64,000 bases of DNA, taken from the NCBI GenBank assembly GCA_005883575.1, contig VBFH01000024.1:62001-126000 (forward strand). The letters run 5' to 3'. Under the pieces are notes generated by a model that had not been told where the DNA came from, ran no database searches, and saw nothing but the letters and a program-made list of their open reading frames with translations. Made by a program: the position numbers and the translations under genes. Shown here one piece after another: positions 8,203-16,369 of the stretch; the first letter of the stretch is position 1, and each line of letters opens with the position of its first letter. Origin of the DNA: Chloroflexota bacterium. Its GTDB lineage: Bacteria; Chloroflexota; Dormibacteria; Dormibacterales; Dormibacteraceae.

Positions 8203-8882
8203 GACGCCTCCTCGCCGCGGCCGCGGCGGCGGTTGCGCTCACCGGGTGCAGCGGCAATGAGGCGACGGGGGACGCGCCGAAGGTCCTCCGCGACAGCGCC
8301 GCCGCCATGGCGAAGCTGCAAAGCGTGAGCGCGACCCTGAAGCTCACCAAGGGCACGGTCACGATCCAGGGATTCAGGTTGGTGAGCGCGAAAACGTCGG
8401 TCCGCATGCCCGCCGACAGTGACACCGTCTACATGGTGAAAGAGCAGGACATTACGTTTGCCCTGCAGGTCGTGATCGCCGCCGGACATACGTACGTGCA
8501 CCTTCCCTTCTCCAGGTTCGAAGAGGTGAACCCATCCCAGGCCGCGCAATTTCCCGACATGGCCAAGCTTTTCGACCCTTCAACGGGGCTTCCCGCCGTG
8601 ATCCCGTCCGGCACTCAAAAGAAGTACATCTCGTCCGAGCAGCTCGACGGCAAGACGGTCGACCATGTCTCCACGACCTACACGCCGGAACAGGTACGAA
8701 GCCTCCTCACCCAGTTGAACTCCAGCGGACCGGTGGCCGCCAACATCTGGGTGCGGTCGGATCATCTGATCCGCAAGGCGGTGCTCGACGGAGCGTTCGG
8801 GGACGGGGGCAAGGAGGCCGCTGTGGAAGTTGACATCTCAGCTTTCAACCCCACCGTCACGATTACGTCTCCCACGCCTTAA
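8199..8882 (+). CDS. LppX/LprAFG-family lipoprotein (LprG-like)
   Basis: 227 aa. The N-terminus MRRLLAAAAAAVALTGC is a lipoprotein signal with lipid-attachment Cys17. The rest matches the LppX_LprAFG fold (beta-sheet plus helices forming a lipid-binding cavity): an early DAPKVLRDSAAAMAKLQSVSATL segment and a late SGPVAANIWVRSDHLIRKAVL segment, as in mycobacterial LprG. Known LprG carries triacylglycerides or lipoglycans to the outer envelope with the MFS pump P55. Here a 14-TM MFS follows directly, the same pairing. The ATG at 8199 overlaps the dehydrogenase stop by 4 bp. Confidence 0.85.
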   Translation: MRRLLAAAAAAVALTGCSGNEATGDAPKVLRDSAAAMAKLQSVSATLKLTKGTVTIQGFRLVSAKTSVRMPADSDTVYMVKEQDITFALQVVIAAGHTYVHLPFSRFEEVNPSQAAQFPDMAKLFDPSTGLPAVIPSGTQKKYISSEQLDGKTVDHVSTTYTPEQVRSLLTQLNSSGPVAANIWVRSDHLIRKAVLDGAFGDGGKEAAVEVDISAFNPTVTITSPTP

Positions 8883-8886
8883 TTGC

Positions 8887-10389
8887 TTGCGTAAGAGCGT
8901 CCTGCTCGCGCTGGCAGGCGCCGGGCTGTTCGTAGCGGCGCTCGATGCCTATGTGGTCGTCACCCTGCTGCCAGCCATGATGGGCGACCTCGGGCTGTCG
9001 ATCGAACGCTTCGAGCAGGCGACGCCAATCGTGACCGGCTTCCTCGCGGGCTACGTGGTGGCGATGCCCTTGCTGGGCGCGTACTCAGACGTTCGCGGCC
9101 GAATTCCCATCTACGCCGCATGCGTGGCGGCGTTCGCATTTGGCTCGATCATCACCGCAACCTCCGGGCTATGGATGTTTGCCGGTCTGCCGTGGCTCGT
9201 CGCCGGACGTTTCGTGCAAGGCCTCGGCGGCGGCGGGCTCGTCCCGGTCTCGCTCGCGCTGGCCGCGGATCTCTATCGCGACCGCTCGCGCACTTTTGCG
9301 CTCGGGGCGGTGGCCGGGCTGCAGGAAGCCGGGAGCGTGCTGGGTCCCGTTTACGGCGCGACGCTGGCCGCGGCCGCCGCGATGACCGGAGGCTGGCGTT
9401 TCGTCTTCTGGCTGAACGTTCCTCTGGCGGCGATTTGCGGCGCCGGCCTGGTGGCTTCTGGTCGGACAGCGAAGCCTGCGGCGCCGGGCGTGCGCAGATC
9501 GTTCGTGGACTGGCCCGGCGCGGCGTTGCTCGGCGCGGGCCTCGGCGCGCTTGTGCTCGCCCTCTACCCCGACGACCCTGAGCATCGCGCGATCAACGCC
9601 CTGTTCCTACCGGCGTTTGCCGGTGCGGTGATCTTGCTGGCCGCATACGCGTGGAGGCAGTCGAGAAACCTCGAACCGCTCATCCCGCGCGAGCTATTGC
9701 GCACCCGCGCCTTCGCAGGGGTGGCCACCGCGAACGTTTTGATCGGCGCGGCTTTGATGGTCGCGCTGGTCGACGTGCCGCTGCTCGGCCGCCTCGTTTT
9801 CAACCTCGACCAGCTGGCCTCGGGCCTGCTGCTCACACAGTTCCTGGTCGGCGTGCCCGTCGGCGCCGTGGTTGGCGGCCGGCTCGCCGGCCGCTTCGGC
9901 GATCGCGCCACCGGCGCGATGGGCATCGCGCTCTCCGGGCTTGCCTTCTTGCAGATGTCGGGCTGGAGCTCAAGTGAGCTGTCGCTCCGGATCGGGCCGC
10001 TGCGCCAGGCAGACATCGCGCTTGCGATCTGCGGGCTCGGTTTCGGCTTCGTCATCGCGCCCCTGACCTCGGCCGTCCTGGCTCTGACGCGCGCGCAGAG
10101 CCACGGTCTTGCGACCAGCCTGGTCGTGCTCGCGCGGACGATGGGAATGCTGATCGGTCTCTCGGCGCTCACCGCCTTCGGCCTCTATCGCTTTCACCAG
10201 ATTCTCGGCACGCCGGTCCTGACCGATCCGGACATAGGCGATCGCGTCAAGCACCTGGAGCGGCTGGTGGCGGCGGCCTTCCTTCAGGAATACCGGGAGA
10301 TCTTCTTGATCGCCGCCGCGATGTGCCTGCTCACGGCGGCCGTTATCGCTTTCGCGCTACGACCACCACGTACGAGTGGTGGTACCTGA
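8887..10389 (+). CDS. 14-TM MFS exporter, P55 (Rv1410c)-like partner of the lipoprotein
   Basis: About 500 aa with 14 hydrophobic helices, TM1 AALDAYVVVTLLPAM and motif A GAYSDVRGRIPIY. A charged segment near the C-terminus (DIGDRVKHLERLVAAAFLQEYREI) precedes the last helix, where P55-type transporters carry an extension between TM11 and TM14. Position right after an LprG-like lipoprotein suggests lipid export. The start is uncertain: I use TTG at 8887, just after the lipoprotein stop; another TTG at 8830 would overlap it. Neither has a clear SD. The 3' end overlaps the convergent methyltransferase gene by 47 bp. Confidence 0.82.
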   Translation: MRKSVLLALAGAGLFVAALDAYVVVTLLPAMMGDLGLSIERFEQATPIVTGFLAGYVVAMPLLGAYSDVRGRIPIYAACVAAFAFGSIITATSGLWMFAGLPWLVAGRFVQGLGGGGLVPVSLALAADLYRDRSRTFALGAVAGLQEAGSVLGPVYGATLAAAAAMTGGWRFVFWLNVPLAAICGAGLVASGRTAKPAAPGVRRSFVDWPGAALLGAGLGALVLALYPDDPEHRAINALFLPAFAGAVILLAAYAWRQSRNLEPLIPRELLRTRAFAGVATANVLIGAALMVALVDVPLLGRLVFNLDQLASGLLLTQFLVGVPVGAVVGGRLAGRFGDRATGAMGIALSGLAFLQMSGWSSSELSLRIGPLRQADIALAICGLGFGFVIAPLTSAVLALTRAQSHGLATSLVVLARTMGMLIGLSALTAFGLYRFHQILGTPVLTDPDIGDRVKHLERLVAAAFLQEYREIFLIAAAMCLLTAAVIAFALRPPRTSGGT

Positions 10390-11257
10390 AGGCGTCGTCC
10401 GGATCTCCAAGGCTGGCCATAGCCGCCTCGACCTCCGCCTCCAGCTCATTGCGGTAGCGGGGCCCGAGGGCGCGGATCAACGTGTATGGCAGCGGGCCGG
10501 CGCCGGCCATCAGCTCCGTCCATTCGCGGGCGTCGTTTGCCCGGCCACCGGTCACCATCTCGGTCAGCCGCCCGACCTCGAAGCCGGCCGCCCCAAGGAT
10601 CTGGGTCAGGACGTCGGGCTCGCCAAACCTCGACCGCTCCGAGCTGTAGCGCGGAAGGCTGAGGTAGTGGCGCCGGGCGAGCGGCGCGAGACCCTGGAAG
10701 AAGAGGTCCTGGGCACGGGTGTTGAGGCTGCGCCGCTGGCAGGACATCGCCAGCCGGCCTCCCGGACGCAAGACCCGGTGTGCCTCGGCGAGGGCTTGGG
10801 TCGGGTCGGCCAGGTAGGCCAGCGCCTGGCCCATCGTCACGAGGTCAAACGTCTCCGGGCGGAAAACAAGGTGCTCGGCCGCCATGCCCAAGAACTGCAC
10901 GTTCGGGTTTTTACGGGCGGGGTTGTCCCCCCTGTCGCCCAGGGCTGGCAGAACCCGGGCTTTCGGGCCATCCCCCTGGCGGGCGCGAGCGATCGAGAGC
11001 ATGTTCTCCGAGAGGTCGATGCCGAAGACCAGGCCCGGCTTGACGCGGGGTGCCACCAGGTGGGCGACCAGACCGGTCCCGGTGCCGACGTCGAGCACCT
11101 GCTCGTTCTTCGCGGGAGCGGCCAGGTCGACCAGGCGCGCCGCCACCCGTCCGTGCTGACCGCCCGCCCAGGCGTCGTAATGGGGGGCGATGCGATCGAA
11201 AAAGTCGACGACATGGTCGACCATCTCGTCCGAAGAATCCGGATCCATCAAGGCCAC
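10343..11257 (-). CDS. Class I SAM-dependent methyltransferase (UbiE-like)
   Basis: 304 aa. FDRIAPHYDAWAGGQHG at the N-terminus and motif I VLDVGTGTGLVAHL, then GIDLSENML (motif II) and an HRVLRPGGRLAMS loop, are typical of Methyltransf_11/UbiE-type enzymes. The substrate is unknown; quinone methylation is possible but the protein is longer than UbiE and has no UbiE-specific signatures that I recognise. Start is GTG at 11257; an ATG (residue 4) is an alternative. It is convergent with the MFS gene, with overlapping 3' ends. Confidence 0.82.
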   Translation of the reverse strand: MALMDPDSSDEMVDHVVDFFDRIAPHYDAWAGGQHGRVAARLVDLAAPAKNEQVLDVGTGTGLVAHLVAPRVKPGLVFGIDLSENMLSIARARQGDGPKARVLPALGDRGDNPARKNPNVQFLGMAAEHLVFRPETFDLVTMGQALAYLADPTQALAEAHRVLRPGGRLAMSCQRRSLNTRAQDLFFQGLAPLARRHYLSLPRYSSERSRFGEPDVLTQILGAAGFEVGRLTEMVTGGRANDAREWTELMAGAGPLPYTLIRALGPRYRNELEAEVEAAMASLGDPDDAFRYHHSYVVVVARKR

Positions 11258-11396
11258 AGCAGCTGCTTAACCTTTGTCGACGCCTTGGGGCACGGCTGTT
11301 ACGATGCTAGCTCCCTGAAATCCTGGCTCATCACGTTTGGACGGAAATTGTGTGCCGAGTCGGGATGAAAGTATGGAAAACGCAACGGAGGAATCG

Positions 11397-11771
11397 ATGG
11401 CTCAAGCAGAAAAAACCGCGGCTCAGGCTTCCAGCACGCAGAACGGCGGCGCCAATGTGGTCAGCCTCGGGCCGCGCGACGTGCTGCAGGGACGCCTCGA
11501 GATCCAAGGCGACCTCAAGGTGGCGGGCAACGTCGAGGGCGACCTGAAGGCCAGCGGCGACGTCACGATCGACTCGACGGCCAGCATCCAGGCGGCCATT
11601 GAGGGCGCCAACGTCAGCGTTCGCGGCCAGGTGACCGGCAACGTGACCGCCAAGCGTCGCTTGACCCTCGCCGGCACCGGCCGGCTGAACGGCGACGTCA
11701 AGGTCGGGCGCCTCACCGTCGAGGACGGCGCCACCCTCAACGGCAACGTAACCATGTCGTCGGAGCGCTAG
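11397..11771 (+). CDS. Bactofilin family cytoskeletal protein
   Basis: 124 aa. After a disordered N-terminus (about 35 residues) the protein is a run of short beta-helix repeats, LEIQGDLKVAGNVEGDLKAS, ISVRGQV-like and LNGDVKVGRLTVEDGATLNGNV, which is the bactofilin (DUF583) right-handed beta-helix. Bactofilins polymerise without nucleotide and scaffold cell-shape or envelope functions. I chose ATG 11397 because GGAGG lies 5 nt upstream; the frame is open further up to 11337. The stop overlaps the convergent small membrane protein by 4 bp. Confidence 0.9.
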   Translation: MAQAEKTAAQASSTQNGGANVVSLGPRDVLQGRLEIQGDLKVAGNVEGDLKASGDVTIDSTASIQAAIEGANVSVRGQVTGNVTAKRRLTLAGTGRLNGDVKVGRLTVEDGATLNGNVTMSSER

Positions 11772-12175
11772 CCCACAGCAGCTCGTTCCGCTCGCCGGAT
11801 GGCGGGCAGCACCACGTTTTCGACGTAGCTCCTGGCCGCGTCCATGCCGGCGTGGACGATCCGCCACTCGAGCCGAACGAGCAGCACCTGCTCCCGGTTG
11901 ATGTCGGCGAGGCGGGCGCGCCAGAACGATGAGGTCAGGTTCAACCCGGGTAGCGGACCACGCGCTCCCTGGCCCGTGATGGCGGGGATGTCAGGCAGGG
12001 GCGAGTCCTCCGTCCCGACGTTGGGCGCGGCGTCGGGCGCCGCCGCGGCTGGACCACCCACCGCGGGCCTGAAGGACGATGCGAGGACGCTCCACGCCAC
12101 GACCACCAACAAGCCGACCACGACAAACTCGGCGACCACCATCCACGTCAGCGGAGTACGAATCAGCCTGCGCAT
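11768..12175 (-). CDS. Hypothetical single-pass membrane protein
   Basis: 135 aa, not recognised. Basic start MRRLIRTP is followed by one TM helix (WMVVAEFVVVGLLVVVAWSVL, residues about 11-31), an Ala/Pro-rich linker and a helical C-terminal part (NREQVLLVRLEWRIVHAGMDAARSYVENVV) with an external or periplasmic location predicted. It is convergent with bactofilin and lies downstream of nothing obvious on its own strand; 44 bp separate it from the aminotransferase stop. Codon use matches its neighbours. Confidence 0.6.
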   Translation of the reverse strand: MRRLIRTPLTWMVVAEFVVVGLLVVVAWSVLASSFRPAVGGPAAAAPDAAPNVGTEDSPLPDIPAITGQGARGPLPGLNLTSSFWRARLADINREQVLLVRLEWRIVHAGMDAARSYVENVVLPAIRRAERAAVG

Positions 12176-12219
12176 GACGCCAGGCTAGGGGTCGGAAATC
12201 CGGAAAGAAACTCTGGCTG

Positions 12220-13395
12220 TTAAGGCTGCTTGAGGCGTCGAAGCGCCGACAGCCCGCGATCGATCGTCTCGATCTTTTTCGGAAAGCTGAACCGGATGTG
12301 CCCACGGCCCAACGTGGAGTCGTGATAGAAGCTCGAGGCAGGCACGGTGGCGACGGCGACCTCCTCGATGAGGCGGCGCGCGAATGCGACGTCGTCATCG
12401 GCACCGAACGCTCCGATGCCGACCATCACGTAGTAAGCACCATCAGGCGCCTTGGCCTCGAAGCCGCACTCCTGCAAGCCCGCCACCATCGCGTCGCGGC
12501 GTTCCTGGTAGTCGCCGAGAAGGTCCAAATAAAAAGACGAGGGAAATTCCAGCGCCTGAGCGACCGCGATCTGCAGTGGATGCGCGGCGCCGACGGTGAG
12601 AAAGTCATGGACTTTGCGGATGCCGGCGCTGATCGCAGCCGGTGCGATCAGCCACCCCACACGCCAGCCGGTCACTGAATAGGTCTTGCTGGCGCCGCTG
12701 ATCGTGATCGTGCGCTCCGCCATGCCTGGCAGCGTGGCCATGCTGACATGCCGCCCGCGATACACGAGGTGTTCGTAGATCTCGTCGGTGATCGCAATCG
12801 CGTCGTGCTCGACGCAGAGCTGCGCGATCAGCTCCAGCTCGCTTCGCGAGTACACCTTGCCGGTGGGGTTGTGGGGAGTGTTCACGACGATCGCCCGCGT
12901 CCTGTTGTTGAAGGCGGCGCGCAGCTCGCCCTCGTCGAACGACCAGTCGGGCGGACGCAGCGCGACGTAACGCGGAACGGCGCCGCTGATCACGCAGTCC
13001 GGGCCGTAGTTCTCGTAGAAAGGCTCGAAGATGACCACCTCGTCGCCGGGATCGACGGCGGCGAGCATCGCCGCGATCATCGCCTCGGTCGCGCCGCATG
13101 ACACCGTGATCTCGGCGTCAGGGTCGACGGGCCGCCCCCACGCCGCGGACTGCTTGCGGGCGATCGCCTGACGCAGGGCTGGCGCGCCCCAAGTCGTCGC
13201 GTACTGGTTGTAACCCTGCCGCAACGCTTGCGCGGCCGCATCGAGGATGCGCGGATCGGGATCGAAGTCGGGGAATCCCTGGGCGAAGTTCACGGCCTCG
13301 GCCGGGCCGTGGAGTGCGAGGTTGAGCCGTGTCATCTCGCGGATGACGGACTCGGTGAAGCTTTGAGCCTTCACAGACTGCCGAATTTCTCTCAC
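12220..13395 (-). CDS. Class I/II PLP-dependent aminotransferase
   Basis: 391 aa from GTG 13395. PLP lysine lies in SGASKTYSVTGWRVGW; NTPHNPTGKVYS and DEIYEHLVY are the substrate/PLP-binding motifs of fold-type I family I-gamma enzymes (aspartate/kynurenine/methionine-type aminotransferases). Substrate not assignable. The usual family N-terminus (FTESVIREMTRL) starts soon after GTG 13395; another GTG at 13464 adds 23 residues that look unconserved and would overlap the CBS gene by 20 bp. It is the last gene of the dtd-EamA-dehydratase-CBS run, so it probably works in amino-acid metabolism. Confidence 0.88.
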   Translation of the reverse strand: MREIRQSVKAQSFTESVIREMTRLNLALHGPAEAVNFAQGFPDFDPDPRILDAAAQALRQGYNQYATTWGAPALRQAIARKQSAAWGRPVDPDAEITVSCGATEAMIAAMLAAVDPGDEVVIFEPFYENYGPDCVISGAVPRYVALRPPDWSFDEGELRAAFNNRTRAIVVNTPHNPTGKVYSRSELELIAQLCVEHDAIAITDEIYEHLVYRGRHVSMATLPGMAERTITISGASKTYSVTGWRVGWLIAPAAISAGIRKVHDFLTVGAAHPLQIAVAQALEFPSSFYLDLLGDYQERRDAMVAGLQECGFEAKAPDGAYYVMVGIGAFGADDDVAFARRLIEEVAVATVPASSFYHDSTLGRGHIRFSFPKKIETIDRGLSALRRLKQP

Positions 13396-13444
13396 CCGGG
13401 GTCCCCGCGACGTCGCGGCGAGGCCTCCGACTTCATCGGGATCG

Positions 13445-13912
13445 TCAGTGTCCCGGATCGGCACGCTCCAGGCGCAGGTCGGTGCTCGAACACGAGTAGC
13501 ATCGCGTCGGCCGCTCGAGGCTTCGCTCCCACCACCCGCAGACCTTGCATGTCCAGCGCGTCTTGGCGAAGAAGTCGAGCACGTCGGAACGGCTGAGCAG
13601 GCCGACCATCTTGCCCCCGCGGATCACGGGTACGCGGCGGATCCGCTCCCCGATCAAAAGACGCGCGGCCTCGTCGATTCCCGTCTCTTCGGTGACCGAG
13701 ATCACGCGCGGGCTCATGATGTCACGCGCCGTCTTGCCCTTCTTGGAGAACACATCTGTCTCGGAGACGATGCCCACGACGTGGCCTTCATTTGCCACCA
13801 CCGGCGCGCCAGTGATGCGCTTGGAGGTCAGCGTGCTTGCGATTTCCTCGATCGGCGTGTCCTCGCGAAACGTGATCACGTTTCGCGTCATCACTTCTTT
13901 GACCGGGATCAT
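13445..13912 (-). CDS. CBS-pair protein with C-terminal zinc ribbon
   Basis: 155 aa. Two CBS motifs (residues about 5-60 and 65-120; VKEVMTRNVITFREDTPIEEIA and ARDIMSPRVISVTEETGIDEAA) form one adenine-nucleotide-sensing Bateman module. The C-terminus has CKVCGWWERSLERPTRCYSC, a CxxC...CxxC pair that looks like a zinc ribbon or rubredoxin-type knuckle. The ATG at 13912 overlaps the threonine dehydratase stop (ATGA). Position between a dehydratase and an aminotransferase suggests energy-dependent control of amino-acid metabolism, but the partner is unknown. Confidence 0.85.
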   Translation of the reverse strand: MIPVKEVMTRNVITFREDTPIEEIASTLTSKRITGAPVVANEGHVVGIVSETDVFSKKGKTARDIMSPRVISVTEETGIDEAARLLIGERIRRVPVIRGGKMVGLLSRSDVLDFFAKTRWTCKVCGWWERSLERPTRCYSCSSTDLRLERADPGH

Positions 13913-14877
13913 TTCTTGAGGAGTGTAGCCACCGTCTGGAGGTTGGCGTTGCCGCCGCTGAGGATCAGACCCATCAGGCCCTTCGGCAGCTTTTCGGCGA
14001 GGTAGGCAGCAAGGGGAAGCGCGCCGGTCGGCTCCAGGGCGAGGTGCAGTCGCGACCACGCGACCTGGACCGCATCGGCGATTTCTTGCTCGGTCACCGT
14101 CACGACCTCGTCAACCAGGCCATGGGCGAACATGACCTCGAAGTTACGCCGTCCGATCGCGGTGGTGCGGACGCCGTCCGCGAGGGTCGACGGCGATGTC
14201 GGGAGGGTCTGGATGCTGCCGGCTTTCCACGTCCGGTACGCGTCGTCCGCGGCGGCCGGCTCAACCCCCACGACCTTCACCGACGACCGGTGACGTTTGG
14301 CGGAGATGGCGGTGCCCGCGAGCAGGCCTCCGCCGCCCACGGGCGCCGCGATGACATCGAGGTCGGGGGCGTCCTGGAGCAGCTCGCGGGCCGCGGTGCC
14401 CTGGCCGTGGATCACGTCCCAGTCGTCGAATGGGTGGACGAGCGTGAAGCCTCGCTCGGCCATGACCTCGCGCAGCCGCTGCTCGCGGTTGGCGAAATTG
14501 ATGCCTTCCTGGATGACCTCGGCGCCGAGGGCGCGTGTCGCCGCGACCTTGGCCGGGTTGGCATCTTCTGGGATCAGGATCAGCGCCGGAATGCCGACCG
14601 ACGAAGCCGCGAGCGCCACCGCCTGCGCATGGTTGCCCGAGCTGACCGCGATCACACCTGGAGGACGGCTGCCTCGGGCGACCAGCGAAAGCACCGCGTT
14701 GAACGCGCCTCGCGGCTTGAAGGAGCCGGTGACCTGGAAGCACTCGGGCTTCAGGCGGAGCTCTGGATCGAGGTCGGTGCCAAGCACCGGTGTGCGCCGG
14801 ACGTGACCGCGTATCCGCTCCGCGGCCTCGTGTACCTGGTCGGCGTGCTCCTCGAGGTAACGACCTGGGCCGCTCAC
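13909..14877 (-). CDS. Threonine/serine dehydratase-like PLP enzyme
   Basis: 322 aa, fold-type II PLP family (PALP). PLP lysine K54 is in QVTGSFKPRGAFNAV; the phosphate loop is APVGGGGLLAG; SSGNHAQAVALAA is the usual substrate loop. There is no C-terminal ACT domain, so it resembles the short catabolic form or serine/threonine (racemase-)dehydratases rather than full-length IlvA. GTG at 14877 overlaps the EamA stop by 4 bp (GTGA). The same frame is open upstream through the EamA gene, but the product there is not protein-like. Confidence 0.88.
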   Translation of the reverse strand: MSGPGRYLEEHADQVHEAAERIRGHVRRTPVLGTDLDPELRLKPECFQVTGSFKPRGAFNAVLSLVARGSRPPGVIAVSSGNHAQAVALAASSVGIPALILIPEDANPAKVAATRALGAEVIQEGINFANREQRLREVMAERGFTLVHPFDDWDVIHGQGTAARELLQDAPDLDVIAAPVGGGGLLAGTAISAKRHRSSVKVVGVEPAAADDAYRTWKAGSIQTLPTSPSTLADGVRTTAIGRRNFEVMFAHGLVDEVVTVTEQEIADAVQVAWSRLHLALEPTGALPLAAYLAEKLPKGLMGLILSGGNANLQTVATLLKK

Positions 14878-15806
14878 GCGGCGGCTGAGTCGCTTTCGAC
14901 CGCGGTCATGGGCCGCGACGGCCGGCGCAGATTCGTTAGCACGATTCCCGCGAGGATGACAACCATCCCGGCGACGATCGTGACGCTCAGGATCTCGTGC
15001 AGCAGAACGACCCCCCAGAAGACCGCCGTCACCGGGACGAGAAAGGTGACGCCCGCGGCCCGAACAGCGCCCAGACTGTTCATCACGTAGTAGTACAGGA
15101 GATACGCCACGCCGGTGCCGATGGCGCCGAGCGCCAGCACTGCTGCCATCGACACCGGGGCCACGTGCACATGGGAGAGTGACGGCGCAGCGATCGGAAT
15201 CGCAAACAGCGCGCTGGCGGCGAGCTGGCCGAGGCTGACCTCGAAGACGCTGACGTCGCGCATCTTGCGCCGTTGATACAGCGCGTTTACGGCATAGGAG
15301 AGGGACGCCACCAACACCGCCACCGCGCCAAGGACGTTGCCCGAGATTCCGTGGGTCGTGATATCCGGATAGACGAGCACGATCACACCGGCAAAGCCGA
15401 TGAGGACGCCCAAGTAGTTCAACAAGCTCGGACGCTCGTTCGGCATCACCCAGTAGATCAAGACCGCCGTCCACAACGTGGTCGTGGAATTGAGAATGCT
15501 CGCGAGGCCGCTCGAGATTCGCTCCTCACCCCATGCGATCGCGATCCAGGGAATGACCGCGTTGGTCACCGCCATGATGGCGAAGGAGATGACCCGGCCG
15601 CGCCAGCCCGGGTTGAACAGCGGCCGCCCGATCACGAGCATGATCAGGGCCAGAGCGACGAAACCTGAGGCCGAGCGAAGAAGCAGGAGCGAGGTAGGGC
15701 TCATGTCCTGGACCGCGAGCTTGATCATCAGGAACGATGCACCCCAGATCAGGGCCAGCGCAGCGAACGCCGCGTAAGGCAGCAGCGACCGTTTCGAGTC
15801 AGACAC
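14874..15806 (-). CDS. EamA/DMT-family transporter (10 TM)
   Basis: 310 aa with two EamA repeats: FAALALIWGASFLMIKLA starts repeat 1, and GVAYLLYYYVMNSLGAVRAAGVTFLVPV is in repeat 2. Ten hydrophobic helices. The family exports amino acids and other metabolites. I chose GTG 15806 (VSDSKRSLLPYA), which overlaps the dtd stop by 8 bp; a start at 15836 is also open. Between dtd and threonine dehydratase, an amino-acid exporter is a reasonable guess. Confidence 0.85.
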   Translation of the reverse strand: MSDSKRSLLPYAAFAALALIWGASFLMIKLAVQDMSPTSLLLLRSASGFVALALIMLVIGRPLFNPGWRGRVISFAIMAVTNAVIPWIAIAWGEERISSGLASILNSTTTLWTAVLIYWVMPNERPSLLNYLGVLIGFAGVIVLVYPDITTHGISGNVLGAVAVLVASLSYAVNALYQRRKMRDVSVFEVSLGQLAASALFAIPIAAPSLSHVHVAPVSMAAVLALGAIGTGVAYLLYYYVMNSLGAVRAAGVTFLVPVTAVFWGVVLLHEILSVTIVAGMVVILAGIVLTNLRRPSRPMTAVESDSAAA

Positions 15807-16266
15807 GAGTCGCCCAATCGTCGCTCGAGAGCACAAGCGTGACGGGACCGTCGTTCTCGATGCTCACGTGCATGACGGCTCCAAAGCTTCCGGTCTGGGT
15901 CCCTATTCCACGCTCGCGAAATCGCTGGACGAAGGCTTCGTAGAAGTATTCGGCGCGGGCGGGATCACCGGCCTTGAGAAGGCTCGGCCGCCGGCCGCGG
16001 CTCATGTCCGCGAACAAGGTGAACTGGGAGACGATCAGCGCCGCGCCGCGCACGTCGACCAGACTCAGGTTCATCTTCCCAGCCTCGTCCGCGAAGACGC
16101 GGAGATCGATGAGCTTGTCCGCCAGGCGCTGCACAGCGCTCTCCTCGTCATCGCCACCTGCACCCACCAACAACACGAAACCGTGGCCGATGGTTGCTCG
16201 GTGCTGCTGTCCGCCGTCCTCCCAAGCCACGGCGCCGGAGGCGACGCGCTGCGCGACTACCCGCAA
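15799..16266 (-). CDS. dtd: D-aminoacyl-tRNA deacylase
   Basis: 155 aa, the normal DTD length. It hydrolyses D-amino acids (and glycine) mischarged on tRNA. The two active-site signatures are present: SQFTLFAD, and NDGPVTLVL near the C-terminus (family NxGPxT). N-terminus MRVVAQRVASGAV matches the family, supporting the start at 16266. It is first in a tightly overlapping run with EamA, dehydratase, CBS and aminotransferase genes, 103 bp after accA. Confidence 0.93.
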   Translation of the reverse strand: MRVVAQRVASGAVAWEDGGQQHRATIGHGFVLLVGAGGDDEESAVQRLADKLIDLRVFADEAGKMNLSLVDVRGAALIVSQFTLFADMSRGRRPSLLKAGDPARAEYFYEAFVQRFRERGIGTQTGSFGAVMHVSIENDGPVTLVLSSDDWATRV

Positions 16267-16291
16267 CTTGATTTCACGAGCGTGGACCGAA

Positions 16292-16310
16292 GGCCGGGTT
16301 CATCCCGGCC
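16292..16310. terminator. Hairpin between accA and dtd
   Basis: GGCCGGG (16292-16298), 5-nt loop, CCCGGCC (16304-16310) in the 103-bp gap after the accA stop. No T-tract follows on either strand, so it is a possible mRNA-stabilising or Rho-assisted element rather than a proven intrinsic terminator. Confidence 0.35.
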
Positions 16311-16369
16311 GACACCCTACGCAATCCTTCAAACGCCTCGCCTCGTCGCGCCCAACCCCCAAGAGGGGC

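Noticed and set aside
14878-15474. N-terminal extension of the threonine dehydratase frame.
   Set aside because: It reads the EamA gene out of frame and is Arg/Gly/Ser-rich; GTG 14877 with GTGA overlap is the natural start.
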